From Streptomyces sp. ICC1 (GTDB taxonomy: Bacteria; Actinomycetota; Actinomycetes; Streptomycetales; Streptomycetaceae), in assembly GCF_003287935.1 (NCBI RefSeq), contig NZ_CP030287.1, positions 3,066,267 through 3,130,266 on the forward strand: a DNA stretch of 64,000 bases. The letters run 5' to 3'. The first letter of the stretch is position 1. Each line of letters starts with the position of its first letter. The translations under genes were made by a program, and so were the position numbers. Positions 50,659 through 58,732 of this stretch are shown in pieces. Below the pieces are notes generated by a model. That model worked only from the letters and a program-made list of their open reading frames with translations, made no database searches and was not told the DNA's origin.

Positions 50659-52155
50659 CTACGGGAGCCCCGGGCCGGGGGCCGCCGCGCGGTCCGGGGC
50701 CGGCGCGGCGGCCTGCCCGGGCGGCGCCGCCGGCGCCGCGGCCCGCCCCGCCGGCGGCGCCGACCGTGCGCGTGCGCGTTCCCGTTCGCGGGCCAGGGCG
50801 CGGCCGCGCAGGCGCAGGACCTGGGTGATGCCGAGCAGTTCCAGGACGAAGACCGACGAGAACGCGACGCGGTAGTCGTCGCCCGTGGCGTCGAGCAGCA
50901 GGCCCACCGCCAGCAGGGTCGTCATCGACGCGATGAAACCGCCCATGTTGGTGATTCCGGAGGCCGTGCCCTGGCGCTCCGGCGGGTTGGCCGGGCGGGC
51001 GAAGTCGAAGCCGATCATCGAGGCCGGGCCGCAGGTGCCGAGCACCAGGCAGAGGCAGACCAGCAGCCACATCGGCGCCCGGTCCCCCGGATAGGCGAGC
51101 ACCGAGCCCCACAGCAGCGCGGTGAGGGCGACCGTGCCCAGCGCGAGGGGGATCCGCGCGGACTGCCGCCCGGCCACGATCTGCCCGTAGACCAGGCCGA
51201 GCGCGATGTTCGAGGTGACGACGAGCGTCAGCAGGCCGCCCGCGGTGGTGCGCGAGAGCCCCTGCGCCTCGACGAGGAAGGGCATGCCCCACAGCAGCAG
51301 GAACACCATCGCCGGGAACTGCGTGGTGAAGTGCACCCACAGGCCGAGCCGGGTACCGGGCTCCTTCCAGGAGTCGGCGATCTGGCGCCGCACGAAACCC
51401 CCCGTGCCGGAGCCCCCCGTACCGAAGCCCGCCGTACCGGAGCCCCCCGCCCCGGCGGGCCGCGGCGCGGGCTCATGGGCCGCGGCGTTGTCGGGGCTGT
51501 CGGGGCTGTCGGGGCTGTCGCGCAGGAACAGCACGAGCGGGACCAGGACGACCAGCCCCGCCACCGCGCTGCCCGCGAACGCCGGGACCCAGCCGACCCC
51601 GTGCAGGACGGGCGCCAGCACCAGGGTGGAGACCAGGTTGCCCGCCATCCCGACCAGGCCGGCCAGCTGCGCCATGAACGGGGCCCGGCGGGCCGGGAAC
51701 CAGCGGCTCCCGAGCCGCAGCACGGAGATGAAGGTCATGGCGTCGCCACAGCCCAGCAGGGCGCGGGCGGCCAGGGCCATCCCGTAGGAGGGGGAGAGGG
51801 CGAAGCCGAGCTGGCCCGCGGTGAAGAGCACCGCGCCGAGGGTGAGGACCTTCTTGGTGCCGAGCCGGTCCACCATCAGGCCGACGGGTATCTGCATGCC
51901 CGCGTAGACCAGCAGTTGGAGGAGGGAGAAGGTGGACAGCGCGGAGGCGTTCACGTGGAAGCGGTCGGCGGCCTCGATGCCGGCGACGCCGAGGCTGGTG
52001 CGGAAGATGACCGCGACGAAGTAGACGGCGACGCCGATCGACCACACCAGGACCGCCTTGCGGCCGCCCGGAGGATCCTTGACGACGGGACCGACCGGAC
52101 CGACGGGACCGACCGGACCGACCGGACCGGCGCCGCCGCCGGCTCGCGCGCTCAT
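50659..52155 (-). CDS. MFS transporter
   Basis: A 498-residue major facilitator with about 12 membrane segments. The loop 2-3 motif GLMVDRLGTKKVL is near residues 80-92. The central loop (about 205-260) is Gly/Ser/Asp-rich with a PDSPDSPD repeat. A GPVGPVGPV repeat precedes segment 1, and the C-terminal 50 residues are Ala/Pro-rich. These regions come from short tandem DNA repeats. The ATG at 52155 overlaps the GntR stop by 4 bp, so regulator and transporter are co-translated. The substrate is unknown; organic acids or sugar acids are common for GntR-FadR partners. Confidence 0.92.
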   Translation of the reverse strand: MSARAGGGAGPVGPVGPVGPVGPVVKDPPGGRKAVLVWSIGVAVYFVAVIFRTSLGVAGIEAADRFHVNASALSTFSLLQLLVYAGMQIPVGLMVDRLGTKKVLTLGAVLFTAGQLGFALSPSYGMALAARALLGCGDAMTFISVLRLGSRWFPARRAPFMAQLAGLVGMAGNLVSTLVLAPVLHGVGWVPAFAGSAVAGLVVLVPLVLFLRDSPDSPDSPDNAAAHEPAPRPAGAGGSGTAGFGTGGSGTGGFVRRQIADSWKEPGTRLGLWVHFTTQFPAMVFLLLWGMPFLVEAQGLSRTTAGGLLTLVVTSNIALGLVYGQIVAGRQSARIPLALGTVALTALLWGSVLAYPGDRAPMWLLVCLCLVLGTCGPASMIGFDFARPANPPERQGTASGITNMGGFIASMTTLLAVGLLLDATGDDYRVAFSSVFVLELLGITQVLRLRGRALARERERARARSAPPAGRAAAPAAPPGQAAAPAPDRAAAPGPGLP

Positions 52156-52802
52156 CGGGCGGACCCCCGCACCAGTTCCGCGACCCGGCCCACGTGCGCC
52201 CGTACGGCCGCCGCGGCCGTCTCCGCGTCGCCCGCGCGCAGGGCGTCGAGGATCTCCGTGTGCTCGCTCAGCGTCCGCTCCACCCGGTCGGGGTGCGCGT
52301 GCAGCACGGCGACGCCCATCCGCAGCTGGCGGTCGCGCAGCTGGTCGTAGAGGCGGCACAGGATCTGGTTGCCGGCGCTGCGCACGATCTCCGCGTGGAA
52401 GGCCCGGTCCGCGGCCATCATCGCGCCGAGTTCACCGGCGGCGCCGAGCCGGCGCTGCTCCCCGATGAGCTCCGCGAGCCGGTTCAGCAGCCCGGGCGGG
52501 GCGGGCACGGCCCGGCGGACGCTGAACTCCTCGACCAGCAGCCTGGTCTCGATGACGTCGGCGATCTCCTGGGCCGAGACGGGCAGGACGAGGGCGCCCT
52601 TCTTCGGGTACAGCTTCAGCAGCCCCTCGGTCTCCAGCCGCAGCAGCGCCTCGCGGACCGGCGTGCGGGAGACCCCGACCGCGACGGCGAGCTCGCCTTC
52701 CGTGAGGAGGATCCCGCCCTCGTAGCGGCGTTCGAGCACGCCCTGCTTGACGTGCTGGTAGACCCGTTCGGCGGCGGTCACGGCGGTGGCGGCTGATGAC
52801 AT
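52152..52802 (-). CDS. GntR-family regulator (FadR/VanR type)
   Basis: A 216-residue regulator. The N-terminal winged helix is clear: TEGELAVAVGVSRTPVREALLRLETEGLL near residues 36-64. The FCD effector domain follows (MAADRAFHAEIVRSAGN, then HTEILDALRAGDAETAAAAVRAHV), with His residues typical of metal-dependent ligand binding. ATG 52802 was chosen over an earlier start. It probably represses the operon with the coupled MFS gene in response to the transported acid. TACAAC-N5-TGCAAC just upstream (about 52815-52831) is a possible operator. Confidence 0.92.
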   Translation of the reverse strand: MSSAATAVTAAERVYQHVKQGVLERRYEGGILLTEGELAVAVGVSRTPVREALLRLETEGLLKLYPKKGALVLPVSAQEIADVIETRLLVEEFSVRRAVPAPPGLLNRLAELIGEQRRLGAAGELGAMMAADRAFHAEIVRSAGNQILCRLYDQLRDRQLRMGVAVLHAHPDRVERTLSEHTEILDALRAGDAETAAAAVRAHVGRVAELVRGSAR

Positions 52803-52865
52803 GCGCACAGCATAGATACAACAAGGGTGCAACCCGCCGCACGTCCACGATGCGGACCCGGTGCC

Positions 52866-53189
52866 TCACTTCCCCGGCGCCGCCACCACCACGTCCAGGA
52901 CGAACTCGTCGTACGGGGCCTCCTGCGGGTACGGCGGCCGGACCTGCGCGAAGCGGATCCGGGCCCGGCCGTCCGCCCGGGCCCGGACGACGTACACGCG
53001 CTCGACGGGCGCCCCGGGCAGCGGCGGCCGCGCCGGGGCCGGCAGCGGCGGGCCCTCGGCCACGGAGACGGCATCGGAGTCCCCGGTCACCTGCCAGGTC
53101 CACACGTAGCCGCGCGCACCGCGCCCGGTCAGCCGCAGCTCGTACGGCTCACCCGGGGCTAGCGCCACCTCGCGTACCTCCACGCGCAC
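52866..53189 (-). CDS. Chagasin-like (I42) cysteine-peptidase inhibitor
   Basis: A 107-residue beta-sandwich-type protein. The arrangement LRLTGRGARGYVWTW, VYVVRARADGRARIRFAQVRPPYP and a final strand FVLDVVVAAPG matches the chagasin fold, whose three loops plug papain-type active sites; the usual NPTTG loop is changed. There is no signal peptide. GTG 53189 is the start; GTG 53183 is also possible. It lies 32 bp downstream of the papain-family peptidase gene on the same strand, so peptidase and inhibitor are made together. Confidence 0.7.
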   Translation of the reverse strand: MRVEVREVALAPGEPYELRLTGRGARGYVWTWQVTGDSDAVSVAEGPPLPAPARPPLPGAPVERVYVVRARADGRARIRFAQVRPPYPQEAPYDEFVLDVVVAAPGK

Positions 53190-53221
53190 TCCTCTCGCGC
53201 CGGCCGCTCACGCCGGGCCAC

Positions 53222-55162
53222 TCACGCCGGGCCGATCACGGTCCCCTCGTGCCAGCCCGCGCCGTCGCGCCAGTAGTGCTGGAGCAGGCGGTCGGTGCGC
53301 AGGGCGATCACCTCCAGGTTGAACCCGAAGCTGCCCTGCAGCATCCCGGTGACGGCCAGCACGTCGTGGCCGAAGACCGCGGAGCGCTGCCAGGCGGCGC
53401 CGCCCGCGTTGCCGCGCCACCAGTGCTCGATCCGGCCGCCCGCGCCCGTCACGCACAGCTCGTAGTTCCCGGCGGTGTCCTCGTCGGCCGCCCCGTACTG
53501 CGCCTCGATCATGCAGGGCGCGGAGGTGGTCCCGGCGCCGAAGATCTCGCCGGGGCGCCAGGCGAAGCCGTTCGGGTCGTCGCGCCACCACAGCTGCATC
53601 CGCCCGTCGGTGCGGGCGGCCACCAGGTCGAGGTGGCGGGAGCGGGTCTGGACCAGGGCCGGGCCGTAGTGGGCGATGCCGGAGGCGAAGCGGCCGCCGT
53701 CGTTCCAGGTCCAGGGGGCGCCGTTGATCCGCCACCAGTGGTTCAGCCGGCCGTCGGCGGTGCGGACGACCACCTCGAAGTTGCCCGGCGCCCCGTAGTC
53801 GCTCTGGATGAAGGCCGGGGTCGAGCCGACCGCCGCGTCGCCCGGGCCGAAGGCGCCGCCGTCGCGCCAGGCACCGCCGAAATGCTCGTAGTACCAGTGG
53901 CGCAGCCGGCCGCCGGTGGTGACGTGCAGCGACTCCATGTTCCGGTTGTAGGTGGTCCCCGTGAAGGCGGGCTGGCCGGAGGCGTCGGAGGCGAAGGTCC
54001 GGGCACGGGCCCACGGGAAGGGGGCGTCGCCCTCGCGCCACCAGTGCCGCAGGGAGCCGCCCTCGCCCCGCGCGGCCAGCTCGAAGTTGCGGTGGGCGCG
54101 CCCGTTGCCGCTCTCGTAGACGTTCCCGGCGTGCAGGCGGCGTTTGCTCCACGGGTCGATGTTGGTGCCGCGCAGACCGCACTTGGCCCAGTGGTCGATC
54201 TTCGCCTCGCCGTACGCGATCCGGCCGTGGCCGCCCACGTGGTAGCCGGGCCCCCAGGAGTTCTTGAAGAGCCAGCAGCCGGCCGCGTCGTCGTAGCCGG
54301 TGATCAGGACGCAGTGGCCGCCCGCGAGGCGGTCGCTGGTGCGGTGGTAGACGCCGGCGCCGAGGCCGAAGAAGTCGTCGTACACGTCGAAGCAGGCCGT
54401 CAGCGGCCCGACCGTGTCCAGCCACACCTTCTGCTGCTCCACGTCGCCGAGCCGGACGTAGTCGGTGATCCGGACGGTGCGGCCCGAGCGGTCCCAGCTC
54501 GGCGTGTACTCGGCCCGCCAGGCGTCGCGGCGGTCGGCGGGCGTGCCCGGCGGGGGCGGGGAGTACGGCCAGCAGCCCGGGTCGGCGAGGCCGCCGTTGC
54601 CCTTGATCCAGTCGAGCGCCGCCTCGGGGCTCCCGGTCTGCCCGCAGGGTGCCTTCAGCCCGTCGTGCACGTCGCCCTCGGACCGCTCGGCCCATACGTG
54701 GTGCTCGATGCGGGCCATCGACTCGACCAGGCCGGCCGCCCCGAACGACCAGCAGGAGCTGCAGGGGTTCTGGTCCTTCACCTTGGTGATCCAGGGCCAG
54801 CCCCAGCGGGTGCGCCAGTCCACGGCGGCGGGCCGGGCCGCCGGTGCCGGACCCCCGGTCCGCGACGGCGACGGCGCCGATGACGGCGACGGCGACGGCG
54901 CACCCGGCAGCAGGCCGTGCGCCGCCCTGCGCCGGGTGAGGTGCGGATTGCCGCTCGGCCGCCCGATGAGCGCCCTCAGGTCCACGGGCGGCGCGGCCGC
55001 GGCGGGCGTGATCGGCGATCCCTCCCCCAGGCCCAGCGCGGGCCTGGGGACGGGATCGTCGTCGGCGAGGTGTTCGCTCACGGACCATCGCGCCCCGTGG
55101 GCCGCGAGCTGGGCCCGCAGCTCCCCCGCCGACTGGACGGACTGGTCCGACTGCTCCGGCAT
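53222..55162 (-). CDS. Papain-family (C1) peptidase fused to six Trp-rich propeller repeats
   Basis: A 646-residue protein. The peptidase part (about 110-345) has Gln131 and catalytic Cys137 in NPCSSCWSFG, His283 in GGHCVLITGY and Asn301 in LFKNSWGPGYH, so the active site is complete. Residues 360-640 hold six repeats of about 50 residues, each with a core such as LRHWWREG, LRHWYYEH, LNHWWRIN, MQLWWRDD, IEHWWRGN or LQHYWRDG, suggesting a six-bladed propeller, possibly a glycan-binding lectin type. The N-terminal 110 residues may be a propeptide. No signal peptide is seen at ATG 55162. An inhibitor gene follows. Confidence 0.9.
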   Translation of the reverse strand: MPEQSDQSVQSAGELRAQLAAHGARWSVSEHLADDDPVPRPALGLGEGSPITPAAAAPPVDLRALIGRPSGNPHLTRRRAAHGLLPGAPSPSPSSAPSPSRTGGPAPAARPAAVDWRTRWGWPWITKVKDQNPCSSCWSFGAAGLVESMARIEHHVWAERSEGDVHDGLKAPCGQTGSPEAALDWIKGNGGLADPGCWPYSPPPPGTPADRRDAWRAEYTPSWDRSGRTVRITDYVRLGDVEQQKVWLDTVGPLTACFDVYDDFFGLGAGVYHRTSDRLAGGHCVLITGYDDAAGCWLFKNSWGPGYHVGGHGRIAYGEAKIDHWAKCGLRGTNIDPWSKRRLHAGNVYESGNGRAHRNFELAARGEGGSLRHWWREGDAPFPWARARTFASDASGQPAFTGTTYNRNMESLHVTTGGRLRHWYYEHFGGAWRDGGAFGPGDAAVGSTPAFIQSDYGAPGNFEVVVRTADGRLNHWWRINGAPWTWNDGGRFASGIAHYGPALVQTRSRHLDLVAARTDGRMQLWWRDDPNGFAWRPGEIFGAGTTSAPCMIEAQYGAADEDTAGNYELCVTGAGGRIEHWWRGNAGGAAWQRSAVFGHDVLAVTGMLQGSFGFNLEVIALRTDRLLQHYWRDGAGWHEGTVIGPA

Positions 55163-55380
55163 TCCGGCCCCCCATGCACCCTCGCGGATCCGAGCCCGGG
55201 GAGCGTCCACCGGGCCGGGGCGCACGTCAAGGGGGTCCGTGCGGTCGCGCGGCGGCACGGCGGTCGCACGGCGGTCGTACGCCGTTCGCGCGGTGGCGGG
55301 CGCCGTGCCGCGCCGTCGTGCGCTGCCGCCCTGGCGGTCGGCCCGGGCACGGTGCGGCGGCGCGGCGGCCGGGGCCCCGG

Positions 55381-56211
55381 CTACCCGACGGGCAGCGCCG
55401 GAACCGGAAGGGCCGGCGCCGGGACCGGGAGCGGGGGCAGGCCGGGCAGCCCGGCGCCGGTCAGCAGCGCGAGCAGCGCGGCGACGAGGTCGGTCACCAC
55501 GTCGGTGGCCTTGGCCTTGGCGTCGGTGGAGCAACCGCAGGGGCCCGCGGCCTTGGTGAGGCCGTCCACGGAGGCCTTGAGCTTGTCGATGGCACCGGTG
55601 ACCAGGTCCAGCGGACCATCGGCGGCCTTGCGGGCGGCCACGGGCAGCGCGACGGGCAGCTTGGGCGCGTCGACCGGCAGCTTCGGGGCTTCGACGGGCA
55701 GCTTCGGGGCCTCCACCGGCAGCGCCGGCGCGTCGACCGGCAGCTTGGGCGCTTCCACCGGCAGCTTCGGGGCTTCGACGGGCAGCTTCGGGGCCTCCAC
55801 CGGCAGCGCCGGGACGTCGACCGGCAGCTTCGGCGGGTCCACCGGGAGCTTCGGCACGTCCACCGGCGGGACCGGCACGGGCAGGGCCGGGACGGCGGGC
55901 AGGGTCTTCCTCAGCTCCGCGAGCGCCGCGTCGATCTTCTCCTTGAAGGCGGCGAGGTCCGCCTCCGGGAGCTTGCCGTCGGGGGACTTCAGGATGGCGG
56001 CCAGCAGATCGGTGACCGGTTTGAGCAGCCCGCCCAGACCGCCCAGCGACTGGACCTGCGCGAGCAGCGCCTCGGTGCCGGGGATGGCCTTCCCGGCCAC
56101 CGCGGCCTGCGGCTTCGCGGGCTCGGCGGTGGCCGATGCCAGGCCGGGGGACACGGCCAGCAGGCTCAGGCAGAGGGCGGCGGGGACGGTGTAGCGCGTG
56201 ATGCGGTGCAA
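55381..56211 (-). CDS. Secreted heptad-repeat (LPVEAPK) protein
   Basis: A 276-residue exported protein. The signal peptide is (M)HRITRYTVPAALCLSLLAVSPGLASA (residues 1-26). A helical part (about 45-120) is followed by about 12 seven-residue repeats of the type KLPVEAP/ALPVDAP (about 125-215), then a Cys pair (GPCGCS) and a C-terminal Leu/Pro-rich segment. TTG 56211 is the start, since AGGAG precedes it and the family-like signal begins there. The repeat would form an extended Pro-rich rod in the cell wall. The function is unknown. Confidence 0.75.
   Translation of the reverse strand: MHRITRYTVPAALCLSLLAVSPGLASATAEPAKPQAAVAGKAIPGTEALLAQVQSLGGLGGLLKPVTDLLAAILKSPDGKLPEADLAAFKEKIDAALAELRKTLPAVPALPVPVPPVDVPKLPVDPPKLPVDVPALPVEAPKLPVEAPKLPVEAPKLPVDAPALPVEAPKLPVEAPKLPVDAPKLPVALPVAARKAADGPLDLVTGAIDKLKASVDGLTKAAGPCGCSTDAKAKATDVVTDLVAALLALLTGAGLPGLPPLPVPAPALPVPALPVG
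55620..55880 (-). repeat. 21-bp tandem repeats encoding LPVEAPK heptads
   Basis: Roughly a dozen near-identical 21-bp units run through this part of the secreted-protein gene (for example GGCAGCTTCGGGGCTTCGAC on the plus strand). Near-identity at third positions points to recent expansion or homogenisation, so the copy number may vary between strains. Confidence 0.8.
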
Positions 56212-56489
56212 CGGAACTCTCCTGTCAGGGGGACAGCGGGGACAGCGGTGACAGCGGGGACATGGGACGTGTCCCCGCCCACTCACCGACACCCCGTCAC
56301 CCCCCGCAACCCGAAGCCCGGTTGACACCCCCGCGACACGCCGGGCAACCGGGCTACGTACGCCTGTGACCTGCCCCGATGCCGTCACCCCCCGGGTGTG
56401 CTGCACCCTCGTGAAGACACCCCCGAAGTCGCCGCCCGCTCCGCGGCCCCCGGGCAGGGCCCCACAGCCGCCCCGTTAGGCTGACCCGC

Positions 56490-56784
56490 ATGGATGGGTG
56501 GATGGCGCCGAGCTCCATCGAGCGGGAGCTCTACGGGGCCAAGACGCGCGGCGACTGGCCGGGATACCTCGACGCACTCGCGCGCAGCGAGCTGTTCATG
56601 CCCCAGTTCCGCGCCCACGTCGACGCCGAGCCCGCGCAGGCCCGCTTCCACCCCTCGCCCGGCGGGCGCAGCCTCGCCGTCTACACGCGCGGCATGCTGC
56701 CCGTCCCCGACCCGCACACCGTGTACGTCCGCCAGTCCCTCGCCTGGTTCGCCGAGGCCTGGGACTCCGCCGACCCGCCCCACC
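56490..56784 (+). pseudogene. SseB-like gene truncated by an intergenic repeat
   Basis: The frame from ATG 56490 encodes a good SseB/SAV_915-like N-terminal half: SIERELYGAKTRGDWPGYLDAL, FMPQFRAHVDAEPAQARFHPSPGG, VYTRGMLPVPDPHTVYVRQSLAWFAEAWD. After about residue 96 it passes into a typical streptomycete intergenic repeat and runs on without its own stop into the next gene. The expected C-terminal half is absent, so the gene is truncated. Confidence 0.65.
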
Positions 56785-56790
56785 CTGTAC

Positions 56791-56876
56791 GTCTCCGGGG
56801 TGCTCCGGCCCGGGCGGAGCCCGGACCCGTGGGGCTCCGCCCCCGACCCCGCGCCTCAATCGCCGGCGGGGCTGGA
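56791..56876. repeat. Streptomyces-type intergenic hairpin repeat
   Basis: A hairpin (TCCGG-GT-GCTCCG at 56795-56807 with CGGAGCCCGGA at 56815-56825) is followed by GGGGCTCCGCCCC and GACCCCGCGCCTCAATCGCC. From general knowledge this string is a recurrent intergenic repeat in streptomycetes. Here it replaces the 3' half of the preceding gene. Confidence 0.65.
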
Positions 56877-56920
56877 TCCGCACCCACCACCACCACTCAC
56901 CCCCGAACGGGAGTTCAGGC

Positions 56921-57724
56921 ATGGCAGCAGCAGCCGCCGAGGACGAAGTCCTCCACCGCATCGACAACGGCGTCTCGTGGATCACCCTCAACCGGCCCGA
57001 GGCGATGAACGCCGTCACCTGGGACCAGCGCGAGCGCGTCATCGCCCTGCTCGCCGAGGCCTCCGCCGACCCCGCCGTGCGGGCCGTCGTGATCACCGCC
57101 ACCGGCAAGGGCTTCTGCGCGGGCGCCGACCTGCGCGGCGCGCCCGCCACCGGCGAGAGGGTCGCCGGCGACGTCGCCCGCATGATCCGGCTCGGCGCGC
57201 AGCGCCTGATCACCGCCGTGCTCGACTGCGAGAAGCCGGTCATCGCCGCCGTCAACGGCACCGCCGCCGGGATCGGCGCGCACCTCGCGCTCGCCTGCGA
57301 TCTGGTCATCGCCGCCGAACCGGCCCGTTTCATCGAGGTGTTCGTACGGCGCGGGCTGGTCCCGGACGGCGCCGGCGCGTACCTGCTGCCCCGCCTGGTC
57401 GGCCCGCAGAAGGCGAAGGAGCTGATGTTCTTCGGCGACGCCGTCCCGGCCGTCGAGGCCGAGCGCCTGGGCCTGGTCAACAAGGTGGTCGCGGCCGAGG
57501 AGCTGGAGGAGACCGCCCGGGCGTGGGCCGAGCGCCTCGCGCAGGGCCCCACCCGCGCCCTCGCGATGACGAAGCAGCTGGTCAACGCCTCCCTGGACAG
57601 CGACCGGGCGACCGCCCTCGCCGCCGAGGCCACCGCCCAGGAGCTGAACATGACCACCGCCGACGCCAACGAGGGAGTGGCGAGCTTCGTGGAGCGCCGT
57701 ACGCCCAAGTACCTCGGCCGCTAA
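56921..57724 (+). CDS. Enoyl-CoA hydratase/isomerase family protein
   Basis: A 267-residue crotonase-fold enzyme. The oxyanion-hole segments are GKGFCAGADLRG (near 63-74) and GTAAGIGAHLALACDL. At the position of the second catalytic acid it has VPDGAGAYLLPRLVG, with Asp as in PaaG-type isomerases, where the first glutamate is absent. It could therefore be an isomerase instead of a hydratase. It acts on acyl-CoA in the cytosol. It stands alone downstream of the repeat. Confidence 0.9.
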   Translation: MAAAAAEDEVLHRIDNGVSWITLNRPEAMNAVTWDQRERVIALLAEASADPAVRAVVITATGKGFCAGADLRGAPATGERVAGDVARMIRLGAQRLITAVLDCEKPVIAAVNGTAAGIGAHLALACDLVIAAEPARFIEVFVRRGLVPDGAGAYLLPRLVGPQKAKELMFFGDAVPAVEAERLGLVNKVVAAEELEETARAWAERLAQGPTRALAMTKQLVNASLDSDRATALAAEATAQELNMTTADANEGVASFVERRTPKYLGR

Positions 57725-57743
57725 GACAGCACAGCACGGCACG

Positions 57744-57775
57744 GACCGGGCCGGGCCGGGCCGGGCCGGGCCGGG
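57744..57775. repeat. CCGGG pentanucleotide tract with hairpin
   Basis: Six tandem copies of GGGCC lie between the convergent enoyl-CoA hydratase and VOC genes; the 3' part can pair with CCCGGCCCG just after it, so it could terminate transcription. Confidence 0.6.
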
Positions 57776-57794
57776 TGCGCCCGGCCCGCGCGGG

Positions 57795-58571
57795 TCACAT
57801 CCGGGGGTCCGGCTTCAGGAGCGCGAACATCGCTCCCGCCGGGTCCGCGAGGAAGGCGATCCGGCCGACGTCCGGCACGTCCGCCGCCGGCATCAGCACC
57901 GAGCCGCCGCCCGCCGTGGTCGCGGCGGCGGTGGCGTCGACGTCCGCGACGTTGAAGTACGGCACCCAGCCCTTGGGCCCGTCGCCCTCGGAGGGGGCGA
58001 CTCCGCCGAAGGAGCCGTCCTCCTGGTCCCCGTCGGCGATGCTCAGCACCCGGTACGTCATGCCGGGCGCCTCCATGTCGGCGGAGCGCCAGCCGAACAG
58101 ACCGGCGTAGAAGGCGATGTCCGCGACCGGGTCCGGCACGTGCAGCTCCGCCCAGACCAGGGTGTTCTCGGCAGAGGCCAGCCCCAGCCCCGCGGTCTTC
58201 CCGGGCTGCCACAGCGCGAACTCCGCGCCCTGCGGGTCGGTGACCTGGGCCAGCCAGCCCTCCCCCATGACGTCCATGGGCTCCGTGCGCACCACTCCGC
58301 CGCCGGCCCTGACCCCGTCCACGGTGGCCTGGATGTCGGGGGTGTGGAAGTGCAGCATCCAGGCGGACTTGGCGCCCTTCTCGGTGAGCGGCCCGAGCGC
58401 GGCGACGGTCTTGCCGTCGACCTGGAAGAAGCCGTAGCCGCCCGCCTCGGGTCCGAGGGAGACGAAGTCCCAGCCGAAGACTCCGGTGTAGAAGGAGATG
58501 GCGGCGTCGGTGTCGGGGCTTCCGAGGTCGAGCCAGTTGGGCGATCCCTTGCGGAAATCGGTGCCGAGCAT
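57795..58571 (-). CDS. VOC (glyoxalase/dioxygenase fold) protein, two domains
   Basis: A 258-residue protein of two VOC modules. Each begins with a typical pattern: PNWLDLGSPDTDAAISFYTGVFGW (first, near 11-34) and WAELHVPDPVADIAFYAGLFGW (second, near 140-161). Each ends with a PDP/DPAGAMFAL-type strand. VOC proteins bind a divalent metal and act as lyases, dioxygenases or resistance proteins. The substrate is unknown. It is a single gene. Confidence 0.92.
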   Translation of the reverse strand: MLGTDFRKGSPNWLDLGSPDTDAAISFYTGVFGWDFVSLGPEAGGYGFFQVDGKTVAALGPLTEKGAKSAWMLHFHTPDIQATVDGVRAGGGVVRTEPMDVMGEGWLAQVTDPQGAEFALWQPGKTAGLGLASAENTLVWAELHVPDPVADIAFYAGLFGWRSADMEAPGMTYRVLSIADGDQEDGSFGGVAPSEGDGPKGWVPYFNVADVDATAAATTAGGGSVLMPAADVPDVGRIAFLADPAGAMFALLKPDPRM

Positions 58572-58732
58572 GAGGTCCTCCTGTGGTCCGTGGCGCAGTC
58601 CCTACGCGGTCCCCGACACGATGCCCAGCCGGTACGGGACCTGCGGGCCACGGGGCCCGGCGGTTCCCCGGGTTCACCCGTACGGCGTAAGGGGACTCCT
58701 GCCCCCCGTGGCGCCGCCGCCACCCGCCCCGC

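Noticed and set aside
55163..55534. Longer N-terminus for the papain-family peptidase
   Set aside because: The upstream frame is Arg/Ala/Pro-rich with no protein-like pattern; ATG 55162 gives a sensible start.
55620..55880. CRISPR array
   Set aside because: Repeats are contiguous 21-bp coding units without spacers and encode a regular heptad protein.
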